This document shows positions 55,652 to 64,000 of a DNA stretch of 64,000 bases, piece after piece. The position numbers were made by a program, and so were the translations under genes. The notes beneath the pieces are model-generated. The model did not search any database, was not told the DNA's origin, and was given only the letters and a program-made list of their open reading frames with translations. Source of the DNA: Mermis nigrescens (lineage: Eukaryota > Nematoda > Enoplea > Mermithida > Mermithidae); the NCBI GenBank assembly GCA_036768485.1, contig JAVLUZ010000157.1:17301877-17365876 (forward strand), given 5' to 3'. How positions within the stretch are numbered: the stretch's first letter is position 1; each line of letters begins with the position of its first letter.

Positions 55652-55659
55652 CTGCTAAT

Positions 55660-58038
55660 GCAGGATAGTGGTGTAAAACTTTCGTAAAATGTTCTGATTT
55701 CAGAAGATTGCTATTCTTAATATTGACTCTTTGATTGAATCGGGTTTTCAAAATACGCTAAATTTTTTATCGGAATAATATAAACGGGCGAGAAATCAGC
55801 AAAAGTTATAGATAGATAAGCATTGCAACATGAGCAGCAATCAAATTATGAAGGATCAGACAGGCGAAAACCCAAATAAAATGTCGAAAATTTGATTCCA
55901 GGAGTCCACCGGATTCTTGGAGAGCTTTTTAGATTCTGCATAATAGAATTTTCGGGGGATAGTGTGGGAGGGGGGGGTTGGGGTAAAATTATAAAGTGCC
56001 TTTTTGGGTCTAAAAATGGTACTAGGTACGCGTCAAAAATATCGTTTTTCAGTGTTTCTGACGATGCTTTAGCAAAAAACGTAAAAAATTTTCGAAAGAA
56101 AATCAAAAAGTCGAAACAAATTGAACAAAATATAGTCAAAACATGAGCACAATGGCGCGAAGCGCCGAAAATTGGCACTTTCGAGCAAATAGATAGCTAA
56201 AATACTCTTAAAAAGGATCTTTTATACAAATTTTGAGAAAAGTTTTTGGTAACTTTCAAAAAATCGTCAATTTGGAGGATGAGGAGTAAAAAAATTTTTG
56301 CGAGTGGGGAGGTGAAAATGTTTCTGTTTGGGGGGTCCCCCTAAGATCATGTATGGCTATATACCTCGATAAACCTCTCTCTATCACAACTCTCATTAAT
56401 ATTAAATTGTATCCATAAGTGTCCCGATTGTATTAAGAAGAATAAGACCTCCGCAAAATTAATACTCCTGGGCGGCTTTTATCCATATTTCAATACTATT
56501 CTTGTGCGATGCGAAAACAAATAAACAAAATCGCTGAAAATATGTAAATATTCGCAGAATTGTATTTTGCACGAGTCCGAATTATGGATATTGTACGTAT
56601 TGTCCAGTAGATTAAAAGAAATCATTAGAATAGCTCGCAATTTTAATACACTACCCAGAGAAAATATACGAGCGCGCCTGAAAAAACACGTACCCGACAC
56701 AAGGATACGCTTACTAGCCTAAAACCCAAGAATATTGAAAAGAATATGCAAAATATTGCAAATCGGATACGACTAATTAGAATTTATTCATTGCATGTTT
56801 TTGCCCAGGTTTGTGAATATTGTTGATTAGCCTTAGATTTATAAGCCGCCAAACCCTAGCAAACAATCGTGTATCACGTTGTAATTTAGGCAAATTATTC
56901 ACATTATACATTCGTATGCTTTTCATCCGCACTGAATAGTTTTTATTCAATTTTTTAAGACATATAAGTTTACATGTGAAGCTTGCAAACCACTTTTTAA
57001 TTGAATAGAAAGTCATATTATTCCAATGGATCTGGTATGGAAATAAGTATGGAAATTTAGTATGGAAATTCTGCGGGGGACAGCTGCGAAAAATTTTTAT
57101 AAAGTGCATCTTTTGAGAATAAAAAAACGTTAGATAGACGTCATAAACATTGTTTTTTTCACTTTTTCGACAATGCTCGTTTTTTCCATATCAAAATTTG
57201 TTTCAAAATTCGGATAAATTGAACGAAATATAGTCAGAATATAGCGCAAAGCGCCGAAATTGTGACTAGAGCCAAAAGCTAGCAAAAGAGCAATAAAAAG
57301 CATACTTTTGATTTATTTTCGTAAAATCTGACAACTTGGGCAGTCGCTATTTTGCGAGGGTCAGCCTTTATTTGAAGAAAAGATCAAGACCCCAAACCCT
57401 AGCCCTCTAAAAAAGCACGTCTGTTGAAGCGGCTTTCCTAAATAACCGAATTGTTGTGATAAAAAATGATATTCCAATTTTAATTTTTGTTCTGAAGCTG
57501 CTAACTATGATTGTTGCGAATTCTTGCAATTCGAGAATTTTAAGACGTGTACTGATTTCTCTGGTATTTGACAGCCTAATTCATGTACAAACATATTTTC
57601 AACAACCATAGTCTATGTATGCAATGAATATTTTATTTCTTGCACGAAGCTGCCTGGAAAAAAATATTGATTTATACTGATAAAATACGGAATTTCCCTG
57701 TTTTGCGTATAAAAAACGGACTTGAAGTACCTACTATTTTCAGCTAAAGAAAGTTCAGACTTTTTACTTTTTGCAAATCGTGAATCGGTCACTGAATTCA
57801 AGCCAGTGGAATTCAAAATTTCGAGCAAAGTCTGTTCGAAAAGCAATTTTCACTAAGACATGACTAAAGTAAATCGAATTTTTTATTGAATGAATTTTCG
57901 ATAATAAACTCTAATCTATGCCTGACTTTGTGTTGAGAATAGTGTCTTGATTGATTTGTACTATCATTTTCTTCATAAGTTGTGAGTTGTCATCAGAAAG
58001 ATCACAGAAGCGATCGACGGGTACTAATTTTAATTTTA
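55660..58038. other. Repeat remnants without a gene
   Basis: Two stretches (55840-56345 and 57040-57420) look like related, diverged repeat copies: each has a G-rich block, 'aaaaac...cgt', a fast A/T-rich run, and GCG(A/C)AAGCGCCGAAA with 'tagctaaaa' or 'tagcaaaag' after it. No exon or RNA gene is visible in 56350-57040 or 57420-58038. Confidence 0.45.
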
Positions 58039-58444
58039 ACTAGCAAAAAAATGCTCCGATGGAACAAAAAGGACAAATATACTTGGAATATCGGATTATT
58101 AAAGACACTTGCAAAGAAAAATGCTCCGACGGAAAAAAAGACGAATATACTTATGATTGTGGATTATTAAGGATGTAAAAGGACGGAACTAGGAATAAGC
58201 TACCCATGTATATGCCTGAAGTCGCTAAATCTGCTAAAAATCAGACTTTTCCAAGCAACACAAAAAATGGAAGTTTTTCGATTTTTTGCGTTGCTTGATG
58301 AAAGTCTGACTTATAGCAGATTTTGCGACATGAGGTATATACATAGGTAGTCTTTCCTAGTACACTCCATTTACAGCCTTAATAATCCACAATCCTAATA
58401 ATATTCGTTTTTTTTGTTCAATCGAAGTATTTTTATTTGCTAGT
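58039..58444. mobile_element. MITE, ACTAGCAAAGAAAAATGC family, copy 3
   Basis: The left arm contains the terminus twice (AAAAAAATGCTCCGATGGAA at 58045 and AAAGAAAAATGCTCCGACGG at 58113), showing a partial internal duplication. The right arm ends TTTATTTGCTAGT. The arms almost meet in the middle (ATTTTTTGCGTTGC at 58283), so the spacer is nearly absent. Confidence 0.85.
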
Positions 58445-58559
58445 ACCCAACTTTTAATAAGCATGATTCATGTAAATTATTCAGTAAACACATACGGTAG
58501 CATGTCAAAATAATGACAGCAGGTCCAAGAACGCGGAAAACAATAATGTTCTGAAGATC

Positions 58560-60875
58560 AGGCATTATCTTTTTTAAACAAGACAATCTGACCTTATTAA
58601 AACAGATCAAATGTTTTCAGCATAAACTTTACGCAAAAACTGAATGTAAAGAACACTTACTTTCAGATTCGTAATTCTGACGTTACATAAAACATTTTGA
58701 AAAAAATTAAGCTGCTGCAACGTTCTGAAACTAAATTTAATTTTCAATGTAAACTTTATATAAGTATTGAGTGTAAAGAAGACATACAGTCAGATTCGTA
58801 ATGCTGAGCTTACGTAACATATTTTGAACAAAAAATTTATGTTTTACAACGCTCGGGCAGTAAAATTAATTTGTAGTGTAAACTACACATTGATAATAAA
58901 TAAATCGTGTAAACTGGACACCATTACTACAGTCAGTTTCACATAACTTTGTGCGTAAATTCTATGAATTTTCGTCGATAGTAGGCAAGGGTTACGATAT
59001 TTATGGGTCTACGACGTTTTGGCGCCGCCGTTTTCGCGCCAGCAACTTACAAATTATTCTAATTGTATCAATTTAAATGTAATTTCAAAATAAATTATAA
59101 TACAGAAAGCAGGTTCTAAAAGCCACAAAATAGTACATTGTTATTTTCGATTTGATGAGTATTCATTTGTGTACGACTGGAAAACTATAGTAAATCTAGT
59201 GTATTTTAAGATGCATTTAATTCATCTCATTATATTCAAATATATTCTAAAAGTAATTTATACCATCACGTGAAGACAATTAAATAGGCTTTCAGAATCT
59301 GTATTATACTTTAATAATAATTAAAACGTAAATAATTAATATTATTACAAAGGGTGTGGCGCCAGAAACGGCGGCGCCAAAACGTCCCATTTCGAATATT
59401 TATATATCAGATCAATGCTATAATCGCAACCCGTCAGTTTATTGACGTAGATAATTTTAAAATTTATGACCGAAGTTGTTTGAAACAGACTATGTGTAGA
59501 GAAAACTAACAATTAGATTCGGTATTCCGACGTTACGTAGAACATTTTTGAAAAAGCTATTTCAAGTCTCTAGAACTAAACTTAGTTTGCAGTGTCAAAT
59601 TTACACAACCGCACAGTGTAAAGAAGATTTCAGTCTATTTCGTAATTCTGATATTACTCTAATAATACGATTAACATTTTTGTGGAAATTAAGTCTCACG
59701 ATGGCCTGAAGACAAATAAATATCAGATGTAAACCACCTTACAACACTGTTTAATGTAAACAGATGCGCCTAACTGGCGTATCATGTTTGATTCCTGGTA
59801 CATTTTAGATTATGTCCAGACTCATAATCGAAGAAGTTGATAGAAAAAAACAGGACATACATTTAACACATCCAATTTTTTACTTTACACGTCTCGAAAA
59901 AGCCTAATATTGATGTAAATAAACGCAATTTGCTGTGACATGTACCCGTTAAGAATTACTTTATTTTTCTTATATTCGAACTATCTGACTTCTAAACGGA
60001 GAAAGTGGCGAGCAAAATACTGACGAAAATATATTTTCCACCGTCCACCACTTTGTAAACTTTAAAAATCTAAATCTAACTCCCCATTGAGTGTAAAGAA
60101 ACTCGGTTTAGTTCGCTTTATAGCCTCTAAATCTTAGTACCTTTATAAGTGGAAAATATCTGTTCAGCATATGTTTGAGATATCGATCAATTAAAATAGG
60201 GGAAAAACGTGTTTTTTCGCCCGTTTTACACACCTGATTTAAAACTTTTTAGCCCCATAAATAACATAAAGATGCGTTTTTTAAACATGGTTTGCTGCGA
60301 CGTCCAGCCATTTAGAGGTACTTTATTTCTATTTTACTTAATTTATCCTGACTTATAAGCGGAAAAGTTGGCGGAGAAATCTTAGGCAAAATCTGTTTTT
60401 TATATCATCCGCTAAAGTGTGAAGTTTAAACCCTAGATCTAACTCCGTATTGAGTATAGAAGAGTTTGCTGGTAAGTAGAAAGTAGCCCTTAATGCGTAG
60501 TACATTTCTATCTAAAAAAATTTCTTGGGAGTCGTAAACGGAGTTGTTGGCAGACATAAACAAATCGAAAACTCGACCAAAATCTGTTTTTTCATTCCCT
60601 GATTTTCACTGTCTTTACACCATTATTCGAGGACGAATGCGAACTTCAAAAAACAAAAAAAGTTGTGGATAATTTTTTTTATTATCCATCTTAAAAAAAT
60701 GCACCTCTCAGATGTTTTCCATTAAAGCGGTAGAGGGGACATATATTGGGGTACCTAAGAATAGTAAGGAGACCCCCCGTGCGTAATTTGGGGGGTGGGG
60801 CACACGTCATAACATAGGACGATTCTCTCTATCTTTTCTACTTGGGGGCCGAAGGCGGGTGACCGCCTTCGGCTA
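58560..60875. mobile_element. GTGTAAAG-family element, copy 5, with terminal hairpin
   Basis: Contains many GTGTAAAG/GTAAAC words with phrases shared with the other copies (TCAGATTCGTAATTCTGA, CCCCATTGAGTGTAAAG, GCACCTCTCAGATG). The right part matches 14.3-15.0 kb in reverse complement. Near the right end is a perfect 11-bp hairpin, GCCGAAGGCGG-GTGA-CCGCCTTCGGC (60848-60873). Two other elements sit inside (58940-59510 and 59005-59395). No transposase is seen. Confidence 0.65.
59005..59395. mobile_element. 391-bp MITE with GACGTTTTGGCGCCGCCG arms, TSD ATATTTAT
   Basis: The arms GACGTTTTGGCGCCGCCGTT (59012) and its complement (to about 59386) are inverted. The 8-mer ATATTTAT lies on each side (58997-59004 and 59396-59403). 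The related sequence at 52160-52175 lacks the insert and has a single TAATTATAT there, confirming the insertion point. Confidence 0.85.
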
Positions 60876-60984
60876 TCCCCACAAAAGGTCTGAGGGGCTT
60901 TTTACCTCTGTGACATGCTTATTCATAGGTATGCAGTTTGGAAACCACTCGTTTGATCGACTTTGATATTCGATAGGCAACAAA

Positions 60985-61215
60985 ATGAATCACAAACACA
61001 TAAAAATTTCCGGTCTATCGTTATGCCCTTTTGCATTTATTTGCATGCTTATCTCGCTCATTCTTCTTGCGCCGTGTGTTCTAATTTCTTTGGTGCTAAC
61101 CTGTTTGCGCATGTTTAGTGCCTTGCAGCACTTTAATACATTTGCAACAGCGGTCGTTCAGACTTGTATTCAGTTAAGGTTAATAAACAAAATGATTTGT
61201 CGCTTTCTTTCATAA
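60985..61215 (+). CDS. Possible small hydrophobic membrane protein (76 aa)
   Basis: ATG in the context AACAAAATGA opens a single-exon frame. It has one strong hydrophobic segment, about residues 12-42 (LCPFAFICMLISLILLAPCV then LISLVLTCLRMF), and a weaker amphipathic stretch around 43-70. AATAAA lies about 25 nt after the stop (near 61241). I recognise no family, and base composition is slightly less AT-rich than the surroundings. It could be a real small gene or a chance open frame. Confidence 0.3.
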   Translation: MNHKHIKISGLSLCPFAFICMLISLILLAPCVLISLVLTCLRMFSALQHFNTFATAVVQTCIQLRLINKMICRFLS

Positions 61216-61279
61216 GATTGATTAGTTTAATGTTTGAAGAATAAATATTCTGTTATTTATTTCTAAAACTGAGGCCATA

Positions 61280-61445
61280 ACCGTGGGCAGCAAGGAAATT
61301 CTGGAAGGGGGTCTGGTTAAGTTGAAATCGCCAAAAATGTTACCAAAAATAGAATTCTGGGGGCCTTTAGTAATCTGTGGGGTTTTTCATCTTCTAGGGG
61401 TGCAACCTGTTTGGAAGCTTTTACGCCAACTCATGGCCACATCTA
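61280..61445 (+). repeat. Interspersed repeat, GAATTCTGGGG family, copy 7 (partial)
   Basis: GTGGGCAGCAAGGAAATTCT and TAGAATTCTGGGGGCC identify the family. The copy is short and truncated against the MITE half that follows. Confidence 0.75.
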
Positions 61446-61454
61446 CCTTCTGTA

Positions 61455-61635
61455 GGCCGCAAAATATACTTCGATTTTTGTGTTGCTTAGAGAAATCTGA
61501 TTTTTAGAAAATTCTTATGATGTTTCGAGCGCAGAGGAGACTTTTTCCTTGTTTCCTCCTTTTATATCTTTAATAATCCACAATTCCAAGTATATTCGTC
61601 ATTTTTGTTCCAACGAAGAATTTTTCTTTGCTAGT
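61455..61635. mobile_element. MITE, ACTAGCAAAGAAAAATGC family, copy 4 (solo arm)
   Basis: Only the right arm is present, from GGCCGCAAAATATACTTCG to TTTTTCTTTGCTAGT. No left arm is found within 1 kb upstream. Confidence 0.8.
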
Positions 61636-62072
61636 GATTTAACCAGCGCGTTTACTTTCAAGCGTTAGTTTTCGCCTTTATCCTACATTCCATTTTTATC
61701 AGATGCTTTTTTTTTGCATAAATGGGCAGGACCCAAATTCCACAGGAATCGGATTAGGTTTGAAAAATCAGCAAAGCAAGGCGACAAAACTTTTTTTAGG
61801 ACGTATCGTAAGAATCTCAATTTTTTAACATAAAAAATTGTAAAAAAAAATTCCAAAACTTTTATTCTCGGCTTTTTCGAATTCAATCAAAGTGTTTAAG
61901 TCAGGGGGTTAGAATTCTTCAGGCCCCAAGTATGTGTGGTTGTTGGTCTATATAAATCCTACTTCTATTTCCATTTTTACCTCTTCGTTTTCTTATTTAC
62001 CATTTCTTGATTCACCATGTCCTATGATAATGTTGGATGTGGTATGCATCACCGACATCTCAATTTCAATAG

Positions 62073-62147
62073 GTTCTCGCATTAAACGAAGCAATACAAG
62101 AAAAAGTAATTGATACAGAAGAAAGCGCAAGCGCAAATGCTAAATAA
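62073..62147 (+). CDS. Candidate terminal exon of an unidentified gene
   Basis: After acceptor TTTCAATAG the phase-0 frame reads VLALNEAIQEKVIDTEESAS, ANAK, stop. This charged helical tail looks like real coding sequence. The stop overlaps AATAAA (62143-62148), and another AATAAA lies near 62210. I could not find the upstream exons. A phase-1 reading is also open (GSRIKRSNTRKSN). Confidence 0.25.
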   Translation, partial: VLALNEAIQEKVIDTEESASANAK

Positions 62148-62243
62148 ACAGTAGGAAAATGAAAGTATATTGGAGAAAATATGCTAAACCAATCAAATAC
62201 CTAAAAAATGAATAAATAGTAATATATTAAATGTCTTGCTTAC

Positions 62244-62324
62244 CATTGGAGAAATATATGTGTTTCCCAATATTCCCTTTCTGCATTTCCGATCCTTCTT
62301 CCAGTTTCATTATATCTGAATCAG
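62244..62324 (-). CDS. Candidate internal exon on the minus strand
   Basis: Minus strand: acceptor TTTCTTTCTGATTCAG, an open stretch reading IMKLEEGSEMQKGNIGKHIY, FSN, then a strong donor GTAAGC. A second frame is open too. The splice sites are good, but no neighbouring exon or family was recognised. Confidence 0.25.
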
Positions 62325-62509
62325 AAAGAAAATTACAGGGGCAATTTATAAAAACAGTCGCTAGAGAGACTAGCGTGGCAATTATATGCTTTATTTTCTG
62401 GATTGCAAGCTTAAAATATATCATCGGTCCTTTTCATTTGCAACGTGCGATTTTTTCGTATCTTTCAAAAATTAGAAAGCACTTAGGTATATGCAATATA
62501 CGAGTATGA

Positions 62510-64000
62510 AACACAGTCAGTCCAATAGTCCAATTTATGCTTTGATAACTGTATACTATAGACGTGCTTGTACACTCCTTCGCGTAGAATTTCAGTATCA
62601 TTCTTATGCTCACTTGGTACCATATTCTAAGCTCATATTTTAGTAAAAACGGTCGTTTTCAGGTAACTTTTTAAGAGTAGTATATATTGGACAATTAGTT
62701 GGTAAAAAGATTGACTATAACAGAATTAAAAACCGGCAAAAAATAAGGCTAGAAGCAAATGAAATATTTAGAGTACAGGGTAATCTTTCGGCATTTCAGT
62801 AATAGATACTCTAAATTTATCTTAATCACCAGAGGAGTATGTGATAAATACGGATCTTCCTCTATCATCTGTTGCTTAGGCTACTGTCAAGTTCGATTTC
62901 AATTCTCTTAACAAATTTTATTAATTAATCATCATAGTTATGAGTGATTTAATAGCTTCAAATTTTATGTAAATTAGCTTATATCAAATTCATATTTATC
63001 AAGGTCAGCCTGATTTTAGGGCTTTGTCATAATTTTTCCTTAACGTTTGAATTTTACAGAGTATATAAGTCGATTTCATTCAAGTTTTAAAGTCAATGCT
63101 TTTAATATAGCCTAGCTGGAGGAATTTATCTCTTTATTTTTAAAGCCATCTGTTCTGTTTCACATCTATTTGAACGTTTTTGGGAACTAAATCCGGAACC
63201 ATTTGAAAGCTTCCGATTAGTTCGAAAATATTACGATCAGTTTATTTAGACGACGTTAATGATTACTGAAATATTCTTAATTTATTTTCTTTTGTATTTC
63301 ATATAAATTCAGTTTATTTTTGAACTCTGCACGAATCAGAAAACACATACGACAAATCCAGTGCATAGGCGCGCAGCAGTAGAATTTAGGAGGAGTTCGA
63401 CGGAGTACCGAAAATTCAATCGAGGGGTCTATTTATTAGTGGAGGTCCGCCAGATCCTCGGAGGGGGTCCAGATTACCCCAGAAGCCCCGTGGTGACCAT
63501 CGATAGTTCGGTTTAGTGATGAATCTTGACTTTAAATAAGTAATGGGCAATTATTTTTATTTATCATTTCGTTATGTGAACGTTGAAAGTGAATTATTAA
63601 TCGTAAATAATTAACAAAAGTTAAGCGACGGCGTTTTCCGGAAAAAGTCGTTTTTTCTAGGGAAGTAATGAACATTGTTGTGTAGAATGCAACAAGGTCA
63701 CGTCAGTAGCAGCTTAATCCTTCATTTAATGTAAGGAATGTATTCCGCAATAAATTTTAATAATTCTTATTCTAAATAATTACTTTAGAAAAACACGCAT
63801 TTATCGATTTATTGAAGCTTCCCTTAAAAATTTATCTTCCGCCTTAGGGGGCGAAATTCGTTTTTTTCAGCGTAGCCTAGCAATTTTGGATAATGATTAG
63901 ATGTTTTTGCCAAATTTCTGCAAAACCATTTATTACGCTAATTATTTCGAAAATTACACACATACAGTTTTTTGGATTCCAGGAAAAAAGCATGACGCGG
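62510..64000. other. No gene recognised
   Basis: AT-rich. Positions 63365-63500 carry a G-rich remnant similar to the GAATTCTGGGG repeats. The last 30 bases contain an acceptor-like TTGGATTCCAG, which could open an exon of a gene outside the window. Confidence 0.35.

Overview
This is a stretch of AT-rich nuclear DNA from an animal, most likely an invertebrate. Genes are sparse, split by spliceosomal introns and buried in mobile-element debris. An animal origin is supported by two metazoan genes, a ninjurin and an AHI1/Jouberin orthologue. I cannot name the species. I see no rRNA, intact tRNA, CRISPR array or bacterial-type operon.

Three host genes can be assembled from exon homology, splice sites and matching intron phases. 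(1) A cytochrome b5 gene lies on the minus strand (about 19.6-22.7 kb, possibly ending at 17.0 kb). It has both haem histidines and a TATA box upstream. (2) A ninjurin gene lies on the plus strand (25.26-28.73 kb) with three exons; its second intron appears to be of the GC-AG class. (3) A large AHI1 (Jouberin) gene lies on the plus strand (about 35.0-50.5 kb, perhaps starting at 33.3 kb). It has about 13 exons coding for the conserved pre-WD40 region and the WD40 propeller, and no SH3 domain was found. AHI1 acts at the ciliary transition zone, so the organism probably makes cilia. The three genes are functionally unrelated and each is its own transcription unit. A few weaker exon-like segments at 60.9-62.3 kb are listed with low confidence.

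The rest is mostly DNA transposons. 1-0.25, 6.3-7.1, 14.3-15.0, 31.4-32.9 and 58.5-60.9 kb hold a family rich in GTGTAAAG and its complement, with palindromic ends. 7.1-8.5 kb is a terminal-inverted-repeat (TIR) element. 8.7-13.9 kb is a long decayed hAT element that still carries transposase exons on the minus strand and has two smaller elements nested in it. A 'GCTAGCAAAGAAAAATGC' MITE (short non-autonomous element) family is at 15.0, 30.4, 58.0 and 61.5 kb. A four-copy 95-bp tandem repeat is at 17.4 kb. tRNA-derived SINE sequences are at 13.9 and 31.1 kb. Further elements sit inside the AHI1 introns: a pair of 170-bp hAT MITEs, a 1.67-kb element with tandem-repeat termini, and a 456-bp MITE with nearly perfect 150-bp TIRs. 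A second tandem-repeat-ended element is at 51.5-52.7 kb, and a 2.0-kb hAT element with TTCGGG-rich ends is at 53.6-55.7 kb. For ten of these elements the 8-bp target-site duplication can be read directly (three with one mismatch).

The most notable signals are the recurrent 8-bp duplications around unrelated TIR families whose ends are GG...CC, two elements with tandem-repeat (foldback-like) ends of which one carries exon-like sequence, the palindrome-ended GTGTAAAG family, and the relaxed 5' splice sites in AHI1.
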